A DNA stretch of 64,000 nucleotides from Linum tenue (lineage: Eukaryota > Streptophyta > Magnoliopsida > Malpighiales > Linaceae), in the NCBI GenBank assembly GCA_946122785.1, contig CAMGYJ010000006.1:32005168-32069167 (forward strand), in the 5' to 3' direction. The notes beneath the pieces were generated by a model. It was not told the origin of the DNA and did no database searches. It was given only the letters and a program-made list of their open reading frames with translations. Both the position numbers and the translations under genes were made by a program. Below, piece by piece: positions 33,652 to 44,728 of this stretch. The first letter of the stretch is position 1, and the number at the start of each line of letters is the position of its first letter.

Positions 33652-35042
33652 GGGACCGGTTAGCGTGATTACCCCCTAAATGGGTCTGATTTTCGACACC
33701 CATCTTCTTTACCGTCCATTCTCAATAGTCTTAATCTAATGGTAGGAAGTAAACAGTTGGTAATTTGTAATTAATTACATCGGAAAGGGAAAAAGTCCTG
33801 GTTCACACGCATAATTTAAAATTCATTCCCCCTTACCTTTTTTATTTCACGGTTTCATTTTCCTTCTCTCTCTCTCTCTGTTCAGAACCCAACTGTAACC
33901 CTTCGCCGTTGACTCATCTAATCACTATCCCCCGCCGTAACCCATCCTTTCCTTGACAAACAGCGGTCGGGCCATCCCTCCCGTCGGAAGTCCTCCGTCT
34001 TCCATCCCAAACCATCAACTTCAAACCTGCTTGATCGACCCCCGTCGACGATCGTCTATCTGCGACAGAGCCTAAATAAGCCGATAGTGGCGGCGACATG
34101 ATTTTCCTAAGGTGAGGCAATTATACTTGAACGACCACAATTCATCTCCCAATTCATATATTTATTCGTCTCCTTCAGTATGGTATTGCACGACAGTTGT
34201 AGATTTTTCGCTGTGTTTATTTATGCATGCAGTGGTAGTTCTATCACTTTAGTGGTAGATTGATCAAAACAGTCGTAGATATATCATTGCAGTGACATAG
34301 TTTCTCAGAAGTTGCAGTGGTAGATCTATCGTTGCAGTTGTAAATCTATCAGTGCAGTGACATCGTGTGTCTATCGTTGCATTGGTAGATCTTGCACATA
34401 CAGTGGTAGATCTATCGCTGGAGTGATACAAATATCACTACAATGGTAATTCGTTGTAATGTTTTTGTGTGTAGGGCTATCGCTGCAGTGGTATTTACAA
34501 AATCATTTTGGTTGTTTAAACTTTAAAGTACCACTACATTGGTAGTTATGTTAGTTCTTAGTATTGACTTATTTTCTAATGAAACTAGGAATGGCAAGGA
34601 CGAAGAGAACGAGTCCTGAGGTGCCAGCAGGCAATAAACCTGCGGGCCAGAATCCTGGGGGCCATAAGGCTGCTGGCAAGAAGCCTGCAACCTATGTTTC
34701 CAGACAGGTGGAAGTTGGGGTAAATCAGTCTCGATCCCCATCATTCCCGACGACCGTGTAGTGATGAAGCAAACATATCGTTCCCGACGGCAATGGAGAG
34801 AAATAGCAGAGGAGGGAGGGGGGAAATAGAAACCAGGAGAATGGGAGTAGAAAAACCACAATCCCCATCCAGCTAAATTGCCCCTTCCCATTCATAATTA
34901 ATATGACAGTTAAGCCTTTCTCCGTTCATATTTATTAAAACATCCATTAATACTTGTCTAATAATTAAGTGTAAAACGGACCAATCAAAAAGAGGGTGTC
35001 AAAAAACAAACCCCTGTAAGGGTTAGCACAGTATCCGACCCC
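33652..35042. mobile_element. MULE with internal 20-bp repeat array
   Basis: CTTGTTTTG is perfectly repeated at 33643-33651 and 35043-35051. Left end GGGACCGGTTAGCGTGATTA; right end in reverse complement GGGGTCGGATACTGTGCTAA. The similarity continues about 65 bp, including TTTTTTGACACCC-like sequence. The left terminus resembles that of the neighbouring MULE at 32641 (GCGTGATTACCCC against ACGTGACAACCCC). The interior holds a pyrimidine-rich leader-like block (33850-34100), a 20-bp repeat array, and a short plus-strand frame (34564-34761; from ATG 34591 MARTKRTSPEVPAG...) with no known function. Confidence 0.87.
34231..34493. repeat. 20-bp tandem array (AGTGGTAGATCTATCGTTGC-like)
   Basis: Cores of the type AGTGGTA start near 34231, 34251, 34271, 34291, 34316, 34336, 34356, 34381, 34402, 34422, 34442 and 34487. 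Steps are 20, 20, 20, 25, 20, 20, 25, 21, 20, 20 and 45. Units share GCAGTGGTAGATCTATC with substitutions. Confidence 0.8.
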
Positions 35043-35258
35043 CTTGTTTTGAGGTGAAAAGATTAATACTGCTGAGAACTCTAAAATTAAATGCAATCAT
35101 GATGGAGTTGCTTATAGATGAGTAACCTTTAAAAAGGTCGTCATGATACACCTAAAAACAAAACCATACGGGTTATACCCACAGCAGATCAATATCTTAA
35201 TTAGAAAAAGGGTAAAATGTTATAATTACTTTGACAATTAGGCTATGTAAAAAAGAAA

Positions 35259-38200
35259 TTATCTAGTATCAGTGCGGTTCTCTCCAGTAGCATGTCTGTA
35301 GGCGTTGCACTTATCCAACAACGAGATCTGATCAGGAGATAGGGATAATGAGCCGCCAGTCAAGTAATGTTGAGATGCCCGCGTCCTGCAATAATGAAGA
35401 TTAAATTGTGTAATGGAGAAAGTGAAGTAAACAGACGCAGGACTTGTCATCAAGAGGCTCAGACAACAAGTAATCAGTAATCAAATATTTCCCATTATCG
35501 TGTTCTTAAATGCAGGTAGTTACTTACTTCCGTCTTCTTGTTAAACAATTGCCTTGTTCCGATAAACGAGAAGCTTCTGATCTTGATATGTGGCTCAGTG
35601 TGGAAAGATAATCCTGAAATGATTCACCTTTGATTGTAGAATGTGATTTTGAGGGGACAATGGAACGAACTATGTCGAACATAAGAGAGTGGTTCTCCCC
35701 ACTGCAAGCAAATAAGACGAGCAATTAGTCAAGTAGATCAATATGAGCCATGTCAAGTGATATACAAGAGAACTATGCTGCCAGGACTTTACTTTTTTAG
35801 ATAATTGTTGACCCCAAAAGTTCGAACCTAGGGTTGAATTTTATCTGCCACATTACCATTAGGATAACCATTGCAAGAGAATCATGCTGCAATGACTTCT
35901 CATCTCGAACATTTCTACTCCTCACTTGAAATTTCTCAGCATGTCATTATTATACATATCATCATTCATCCATGTCAGTCCAATCATTTTAAAATAATGT
36001 GAGCACTAGTGAGGGTGGATTGACTAATCAGAACAGTGGCCATACCTCTTTGCCAATCCTCCTTCAGATAGTCTATCCGTTATATCGGGCTCACTATGTG
36101 ATGCCATTCTCGCGCTTGGAACTTCTCCCATCATGGAGGAATCAGCTTCCACCATGCTGCCGATAGACAACATTTCCGAAGTCAAATTTATTTTGTCTTG
36201 ACCCATTTTTAACCTCAAACCGTTAATGTCATCAACATAGCAGTCAAAACCATGCTGCACAATGTTAGACGTCATCTCTCGCTGCTCAACATGCCACCTG
36301 AATGGATCTGATGCCTCAGAAAGAGCAATATAGAGCTCCGATGAACCCTATAACAAAACACTATCAATACCACAAACACAGGAGACAGAAGCAAAAATGT
36401 ATGCCAAACTAAAACTTACAGGCAAATAGCAATTTGACAGCAATATCTCGGCTTCTGAAACAAGATTGCTCATTCCACAAGCAATCCTGACGATGCCTGG
36501 TGCATTTTTATCTTCCGATGCAACCAAATTTCTTAGTTCTGAATGAGGGTGACGAAGTTTTCTCCAGGTCTCTCGAACCATGTCAGCCTCATCCAAGCTT
36601 CCAAGTTCTGCTGCTGCTGCCGAGCATTTCTTATTGAAATCAATTCGGCTACACTCGTCCATCAATTGGTAATCCTCGGCAACGACTCCCATAAAATCAG
36701 TTTGTGAATCTTCAGTCTCTTGAAATGATGAGGTAGGCACGAGTTGATTGCAAGTGGTTCCCAAAATTTCAGAGATTCTACAAGGTTCAGATATGCAGTC
36801 ATCCAGACATTCTTCCACTGGCGATAGATTGAGATCAAACCCATTGGTAACTGACACTTCTTCCAAAGTAGAAGTCACTTGATCAACTGACAATCTTGTG
36901 TCATCATCAATGTTGGTCTCTGGAACAAATGACGACTCTGGTACACATGAGATATCAATTGATCGGCAGATCTGATTTGAGTGTAAATCTACTGCATTTT
37001 CTGAATTCTGGTAACAGTGTTCCTTCACTTCCTCTGCTGTAAAACTCGATTGAACATCAGCTTGTCTGCTAGAATAGTTTTTCCTACTCATGTCATCACT
37101 GGGAATTTCGCCTAGAATTAAAATATTTCCAGTATCATCTTCGGAATCTGAAGATACTACATGATCAAGCTTTCTTCTACCATTTCGCCTGGAAAATGAA
37201 ACTGGGCTAGTTGAGGTAACGAAAGCATCATGTATTGCACCGAGACCAGTGAAGTTACTGCAATCATATTCAAGGCAATTCCTATCTAACATTGCTTTCT
37301 TCTTGGCCTCTGTACTGTCCTTTGTAAATCCACATGCCACCAAATCGCCATGCATTGCTTTCGATTTTACTTCTATGACCCTCACAGCAAGATCCTTCTC
37401 TTCTGACTGTAATAGCGACTTTGTGATCTCTTTCTCAATCAACTCCGAAAACTGAGAAGGACAATCCCAGGGAATCATCTTTGGCAGTAATTGATGAGCA
37501 GCGTCAGGAGAAAAGATCAATGGTCCCAATAATTTTGGAGTGCCTGAACTCAAGATGTTAGGTTCTAGGGAATGCACAGGGATAAGGAACACATGCATCA
37601 GTCATAATTTAGTGGTGCTTCGCTCAGTTTTTTAATAGCAAGCTACCTTTTCATCCATCCATAATAAATTAGTTTATTCTCAAGATTCATCAAGGGTCCA
37701 GAGGGAAAACTAACACTTCAGCATAAATAGAAATGAAAAGATCTACACATTACACAATCAGATCCAGTAAGAACACCAACAATGAAACACCACAAAGTGG
37801 AACTGCTTGTCAATTTACCTGTTTCCCTGGATCGTTTACCCTGGCACCAAAACTGGGCATGCATTATTGCCTTCCTAATATCTCCATGACAACATTCAAC
37901 TATTTGCTCAATGACATCACGTCTGGGATCAGCTGTTTCTGAAGAACAAACCTATGGAGACAAAATTGAGTTGTCAACATGGGATGATTGTCTCATAGAC
38001 AGGCAAAGATGTAAGCAGATCACCGACCTTATAGACATGCTGAAGGAGATCCTTGCCTGTAGGCATCTTAAAATTCACATAAAGCCTATCCAATTTTTCA
38101 GGAAGGGCAGGATTGTCACCTGTTAATTACCAAAATCATGAAAAAGGAACAACAAGATAGATGTACTTATGTGCCAAGAATAGACAAGGAGTAATTGAAA

Positions 38201-38807
38201 TCCATGGAGACATTCATACTGTTACTGGTCAATATAACAGGGCCTTTCGCATTGTGAGCAATGTGTTGGATAGCAGAAACGAAACCAGCATCTTCGGGGA
38301 AGACAACTTCGACATCCTCAAAGAGAATCAATGTTTTAGTTGTATTGTCAGACTTCCCACAGGTTTCAGTGAGTTCATAAATGTTCTGCTCGCCTGCTTT
38401 AGATTCCAAGTCAAAGACCTTGTTCTCGTGCTCTTGCATCAGTTCATTATCTGGATGGGTAAAGGAGGATTTCATGAAGTGTCGTGGTGGCTTCACAGGA
38501 CTCTCTAATGACCTGGCAGACATGTCACATAAGAAAAATTATCATACGACATCAATGCTTTATCATTCAGAAGTACAGTAACTTACAGGAGAATCAGTAG
38601 TATATGTTATCAATATGTGCAGGACACTGCTAGGTGTACAAACCTTTTAAAGAATTGTGACTCCAATGCCTCACCAAACCTATGCTTCACAACAACACCA
38701 TTTCGACATTCTGATGTACTGACCTAGATAAGAATATAAGCTTTCTTTGATGTGATAGTCGAGTAATAAAGGGAAGTTACAAGGACATCAAACATATTAT
38801 GCGGAAG

Positions 38808-38839
<32 letters not shown>

Positions 38840-41800
38840 TTTCAACCACCTCCAAGATTTTGTAACCCTGTTCCTTAGCACAAGCATAAATTGCCGCTGA
38901 TTTCCCACTCTGCAACGAAGAGAAATCTTATTTACCATGACTGGAAACAAATTAGAGCGCAACAGAAAGTAGAAAGCAGTTACACGTACAGAATAAGTAA
39001 TCCAATGATCACAAAAGGAGAATGGAGAAAGCTCAAAACATTCCAAAAGGAAACTGCAATGCAGTCTACCCAGAATTTTGCGGCAGAAAGAGGAAGTGAT
39101 AATAAGTGGTTGATGCCGGGATTTTCTTTTGGGGTTGGGGGTTTGTAAAAATCAACAGTAATTCCAAGATTTAAACATTAATGACTCAACAGAACCTACA
39201 CAACTAGAATAACAGATATGATTATATATCTACAAATGATTCCTATAAAAAAGAATCACTGTTGACCATTAATGAATGAACAGAACCTTATACATATTTG
39301 CAAAGTTGGACAACAGGAATGAAGACATCGAGACTTATTATTTACCCCTGCTGGTCCAGTTATCAATAGAACTGGCTTACGGCTACCCATTTCTTCTATG
39401 TCCTCTGAGTCACTTTGGGAGCACAAGTAGTCAGTATCTTGCTCATCTAAATCAATCTCAGAAGCACAAAATTTGCTGGCACCATCGCCCTTTTGATGCC
39501 AGCTGTGAAGCCACTCATTCACAAAATTCACCGCTTCAATGTTACTAAAAACCTGCAGGAAATTTCCAGAACATAAATTACAATGACGGAATTCAGAGGA
39601 AACCAAACGACGGAGTAAGGTTCCTAACATCTAACCTCTCTGACCATCTTTGGCTGGTATTTGTCAGTCCATAATCTATTATCAACCTGGCTTTCACCAT
39701 CAAGACAATGTGGTGTCACTCTGCAAATGCAGTAACACGAAATTCATAATTTTGCTAAAATAGAATGCGGCAACTCAAGGAATCAAGAATGATATCAGAA
39801 AAAATCTTCTAATATATACAGTAGCATCCGGAGTATCTTTGTGATAATGATATTCTAGTGCCTTGTGCAGGTACTAAGCAGCTTCAACCTTAGCTCTCCA
39901 ACTACTGAAATCACTTTCATAGCAATGACATAATTAGTCTTTGTGATGACCAAGCATGTTCATATCTTTTTACTTTTGTTGGAGTACAAGGATAATAATG
40001 TGTAGCAGCAATAGTGAATCCAATTTATGGTCATTCAGAAGCTTTGGATTCAGCAAAAAGTCATGTCTTTTTATACTTTTTGTATCGTAGATTTTAGTTT
40101 CATAGCTGTTGAATCTCAAGAAACCGTAGATATTAGATCTCTCGTGAATGGAGAGATCCTTGGATTGTTTAGAATCCAGAGATTCAGCTTCCCATTCTCC
40201 AAATGAGCTAGCAACAATGAGAAAGATTGAAATCATGGCTTGTAAATGACTACTCAATACGGAAGCAAGAATGCATATATTAATCCTTCTTGACCGATGT
40301 ATACTAAGTAAAGCCTTTGAAGGTTTCAGGAACAAGGCTAATAGGATATTGTGAAGTCAAAGTTACTCAGACCAGAGGAATAGCATAAGGCAAAGGTTGG
40401 AAGTGGAGAAGAGAAATCGAAACCTCTCGTGCTGCAAAACACTTGGTTCCTCAACACTTTCACCAGTTACTTGTGCACCAAAAGCAGATTCATCAGGCTT
40501 GTAGTCCTACCATGACACATTGAATTAGAAGATGAAAACGGAAGCAAGATTTGGCGAAAAATATTAACTTAATCAATAGTCAATAAATTATTTGGTGAGA
40601 GAAAATGAACATACTGTTTCCATGTCAGTTATGAGTTGGCAGCAGGTGTCGTTCATATATGATGGAACAGTGGATACGATTGGCAACTCTTCATTTAAAA
40701 CTTCTCCCTGAGGAAGATGTTGATCTAGAGAAACATTATTATCAGCAACTGACCAACAAGAGAGATCATCCATATGAGGTACAAAAGGAAACCTACTGAA
40801 CAGTAAATTGTCCGTTGAGGCTTCAAAACGTAATGTGTAGAAATCTTCTACAGTACATGCACTATCTACAAAGGATTTCTCATGAAGTTCCCAGTTCGTC
40901 CAATCTAGAGAAGCAGCAGCATCCTGCGAAAAAGAAGTAAGGTAACTCCTTTCTGAGTTGAAATCATAAGTTTGGAACCGGTAATGCATAATAATTCAAG
41001 ATCCAATCCTAACTAGCAAATGAAAGTAAGAGCCACATATTGAGTTGAAGTTGAAAAACAGTTGACTCTCAACTACAGCTTACTGTAAGCGTTGATAATT
41101 TCAAAAATTGTAGTCCAAACCATCCCCACAAGAAGATGAAACTGAAAAATGATAAACAGCCTCACATGACTACTATATTTGCGGGCTTAACCCTCCTTCA
41201 CTCCTGCGATCCACAAGATAACGCAAAGAACAATATTCGGAATCACCGTGATACATCCTCATTTAAATATTGCATACCTCATCCCTCTCAAATACATGAA
41301 TAGGTGGCGCTAGAGCTTGGTCAGATCCTCTCAGGACATCGCCCACCACATGATGTCTCTTACTCCCTTTCCATAATGAGAAAAATGGGTGCAATTGCTT
41401 CCCAGAATACTTCTGGGAGTACTCCTGAAAAACATAAAGATGGATGGCAATACAAGTTCATGTATTTCACACATTAAGCTAGGGTATTCAATTCGCATCA
41501 AAGAGACTGTCAAAGTATCATTCACTGACCTCATCGGCCATTTTAGCCTCCAATCGAACGTTTGGCATAGATGGAGGAGTTACATCAATATCCTCCGTCA
41601 GATCAATACCATTGATTGTCTCCTTTTTTGGTGTCGAAACAGCTGATGACCTCCCCTTTGACTGTTTGAACAAAACCATCAATTAAGTGTTCATCCGGAT
41701 CTTTCAAAGGAATTGACCTCATACAAATAGGAGATATCAGAAAAACTGATGCCAAAATCCAGTAAGCCTCAACCAAATTCTATTATGGGATGCCTGTGCA

Positions 41801-42209
41801 CAGAGTAAGAAGCTAAAGGACAATCGAGCAAGAAAACAGCTAAAATAAACAGCTGCCTACTTCATAAACAACCAAGCAGAAAACAATGTTGGACCTTCTT
41901 AGGAGTTCTACTATGAGAACTCGACGCCTTTGCCTTGCGCGCTACTCTCCTCTTGTTTCCTTGACTGCTTCTGCAGTTGTCCCCTTCGTCTCTACCTTCC
42001 ACACCCTTCAGGTCGCCGTTACACTCTTCATCCTCTAGTTTCTTACTTTCCCCGCCAGATTTAACGCCTTCGGGGGACTTTTTAGGGAACAGCGTAGACT
42101 GCACCAGTCTCCGCCGAACCATCCTCCGGATCGGCTGCCTGTCCTCTCCCGAATCCGCGACCACCACTGTCACCGGTCCCTCTCCCTCTCCCTCAGCTGA
42201 TCGATCCAT
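35259..42209 (-). CDS. ATAD5/ELG1-like AAA ATPase (plant At1g77620 type), 16 exons
   Basis: Predicted large subunit of the RFC-like complex that unloads PCNA in the nucleus. Exons, 5' to 3': 42209-41895, 41661-41530, 41424-41278, 40923-40615, 40506-40424, 39720-39636, 39552-39346, 38909-38850, 38723-38644, 38512-38220, 38120-38028, 37951-37819, 37564-36420, 36347-36046, 35701-35528, 35385-35259. All introns are GT-AG and phases agree except at exon 11, which has one extra base (see findings). The product is about 1,227 residues if that base is ignored. Landmarks: basic N-terminus with RRRLVQSTLFP (about 33-43), LWTDKYQPK before the ATPase, Walker A GPAGSGKS at the exon 7/8 junction (about 423-430), Walker B-like LILFEDVEVVFPED (about 534), sensor-1 GPVILTSN, and LPEKLDRLYVNF after it. 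Exon 13 is long, acidic and low in structure. The start MDRSAEGEGEG is the first ATG of the open frame. Confidence 0.87.
38810..38831. repeat. 22-base G homopolymer in intron 8 of the ATAD5-like gene
   Basis: Twenty-two consecutive G on the plus strand (C on the coding strand), followed by GAGAGAGA. It lies 18 bases downstream of the exon 8 splice donor. Confidence 0.9.
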
Positions 42210-42788
42210 GGGGGCCGTCAAACTCTAGAGAAGTGAATTAGGGTTTGTGGGGAAATTGGGGTTTCTGGAAACGGAACAACGCCTTTGTTGGATGGAATAT
42301 GGATTTGGGCGATAGCGGGTATAAGATTCTCTTCCCGCCTTAACAACAAGGGTAGACGAGTTTGTGTTGTTAAGAGCTCAGATAAGATATATGTAAATAA
42401 TCCTCAGTCGAAAAAAAATGTAAATAATTCATATGTTTCTGTCAAAAAGCAAATAGAAAGAAAGTTCAAGTCTATTAAGTTAACCCTTCTTTTCTTTTTC
42501 CTTTTTATACCTGCATTCTTTTCTTTTTCATTTTGGTCTTTCCCGCCTTTTCTCTTTTTTTGGTAGGTTGGTCGCCGGATTCTCTCTCTTTTTTTTACAA
42601 TATTCGCAGACTTAATTCGGAGCGGAAATGTTAGAGTGCTAACACCAATTTATTAGCATGATACTAACGCTAACTTCGTGATGCTATGCATTAATTATGC
42701 ATCATCACAAGTATCTTGAAGCAGTCCACAAAATTAGACCAGAAACACAACAAATCATATCACAAGTAGCATAAAGCTTATAAGCATA
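42210..42788. other. Upstream region of the ATAD5-like gene
   Basis: Holds the presumed promoter and 5' leader of the minus-strand gene (42210-42360). Farther right is pyrimidine-rich low-complexity DNA (42480-42600) up to the gypsy LTR. No specific core element could be assigned. Confidence 0.35.
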
Positions 42789-44585
42789 TGATTCAAGCCA
42801 TTTTATACATATTTATACCCTTTTATCTTTGTCGTTTTACTAGTGTAACATCGTCCTTTGAGCGATTTAACACTAGGTTTACTCGTTTTTTAGTATGTTT
42901 CAGGCTCTAGCAGGTGGAATGGGCAAAATGATCGAAAGTCATACGAAAATAAAGTGAAAACGTGACCAAGTGTTGGAAATGTCAATGGCAGATTATCACG
43001 GGTTTAGACTGTGACGATTACCCCGAAACTCTGACCTATGCAAGTTCCCTGGAGACTTTGGACGTCTCGGGGGTAGTGCAAGGATCACGAGCGCAGGGAG
43101 TGAAGGATGTAAGGAAACCGTGAAGTGTAAATGAAAACGGTGAGTTTTGTGTCGACATCAAGGTTTCACTGCACACATCACGGGCTTGACTGGTGGTCGT
43201 GAAGATTGCACTGTCAGGTATATATATATAAAGAGAGAGCAGCTTTCAAAGGAGGAGAATTTTAGAGCGAGAATTTGATCTTCTTCTTTGTTCTAGAGAG
43301 AGAAAGCGACAAATCAAAGAAGATTGAAAGGGAATTTTAGCTACACAGAGTCAAAGGATGTTTGATTCCATCTTCAACACCATCCGAAACAGTGAAAATG
43401 ATCGAAAGTCATACGAAAATAAAGTGAAAACGGGACCAAGTGTTGGAAATGTCAAGGGCAGATTATCACGGGTTCAGACTGTGACGATTACCCCGAAACT
43501 CTGACCTATGCAAGTTCCCTGGAGACTTTGGACGTCTCGGGGGCAGTGCAAGGATCACGAGCGCAGGGAGTGAAGGATGTAAGGAAACCGTGAAGTGTAA
43601 ATGAAAACGGTGAGTTTTGTGTCGACATCAAGGTTTCACTGCACACATCACGGGCTTGACTGGTGGTCGTGAAGATTGCACTGTCAGGTATATATATATG
43701 AAGAGAGAGCAGCTTTCAAAGGAGGAGAATTTTAGAGCGAGAATTTGATCTTCTTCTTTGTTCTAGAGAGAGAAAGCGACAAATCAAAGAAGATTGAAAG
43801 GGAATTTTAGCTACACAGAGTCAAAGGATGTTTGATTCCATCTTCAACACCATCCGAAGCAACTAGGGAGAAGGAACTTCATCTTTTCATGGATTTTTCC
43901 TTCTCTATAGTAGTAGTTCTTTCTCTGGGCATGAAGTAGACTATCTATTCACTTAGATGATGTGAACCCTAGTCTAGAATGTTGTAGTTTTGTGGTTCTG
44001 AACTCTATGTTGGGATGAGCATGATTGTTTATATATTGATTTAGTATTAATCATGTTAATTGAAGGTCTTTGATCAATTCTCTCAATTTTGGGGCCAATT
44101 AACCTAGGTGAGAAAAATTCTCCTTAGGGTAATTTTGGACATTATTCAATCATCGTAAGAGGGCCATGAATGAGGATGATTGGTTTCTTTACGTCATTTC
44201 GGGTCATCGCCCAAGGGAGTGGATTTGGTTGCCCTAATTGCCTAATTCGGTGTTTAGAACACCTCTTTGGTTATAACAATTAGTCAGGTTAGGACAACTC
44301 GAATAGGGATGCAAATCACACTAGAGTATCACATCATTGATTCATCATGGGATTAGAGGGAAAATCATCCGAATGAAACTTTCTCCACTAAATTCAATCT
44401 TTTTTATTTGCTTGCTAGTTTAGTTCAATAGGTTAAAACAACGTTTCTACCGCTAGATAATTTGTTGTTTGCTTACATTGACCGCCCGAGTTTGATAATT
44501 CAAAAAATTCTTGTTTTATACTACCCCGGTTGAAGGTTCCGCTTGGGCTTCAATTGGGAGTGTAGTTAGAACCAAGTCAAGCTCT
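42789..44585 (+). repeat. Tat/Athila-like LTR (plus strand) with internal duplication
   Basis: Begins TGATTCAAGCC. Near its start it has a segment like those of the other Tat-like LTRs here (TTTAACACTAGGTTTACTCG, then TTTCAGGCTCTAGCAGG; compare TTTTACACTAGGTTGTGC and TTTTAGGTCCTAGCA on the minus strand near 10.45 kb). A TATA-like TATATATATAAAGAGAGAG precedes a purine-rich leader. A 470-bp tandem duplication is listed separately. The right boundary (about 44585) is inferred from the gag start at 44729; the primer site is not recognisable. No second LTR was found. Confidence 0.55.
42925..43864 (+). repeat. 470-bp tandem duplication, two nearly identical copies
   Basis: Copy 1 is 42925-43394 and copy 2 about 43395-43864. 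Both start AAAATGATCGAAAGTCATAC and contain the TATA-like TATATATATA and the AAGAGAGAGCAGCTTTCAAA leader. Only a handful of substitutions separate them by eye (for example CGTGACC versus CGGGACC), so the duplication is recent relative to the decayed element. Confidence 0.9.
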
Positions 44586-44728
44586 TCTAGCAGCGGTATT
44601 ATAGAGTAACGAATAATTGTTCGAAAAAAGTGAACTACAGTTAATCTAGCATTTCTTTTCTTGCACTTTGTGTTGGACCTTGCGTGTTGGCTCTTGTCTG
44701 TGTTGTTTGAAGTGAGTATAGGTGGTGT

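Noticed and set aside
34591..34761. Peptide MARTKRTSPEV... resembling a histone H3 start
   Set aside because: Only the first five residues match H3. The rest (PAGNKPAGQNPGGHKAAGKK) is low-complexity inside a MULE, with no histone fold.
41977..42228. Plus-strand open frame over the start of the ATAD5-like gene
   Set aside because: Shadow of exon 1; the minus strand has the conserved protein, correct splice sites and start codon.
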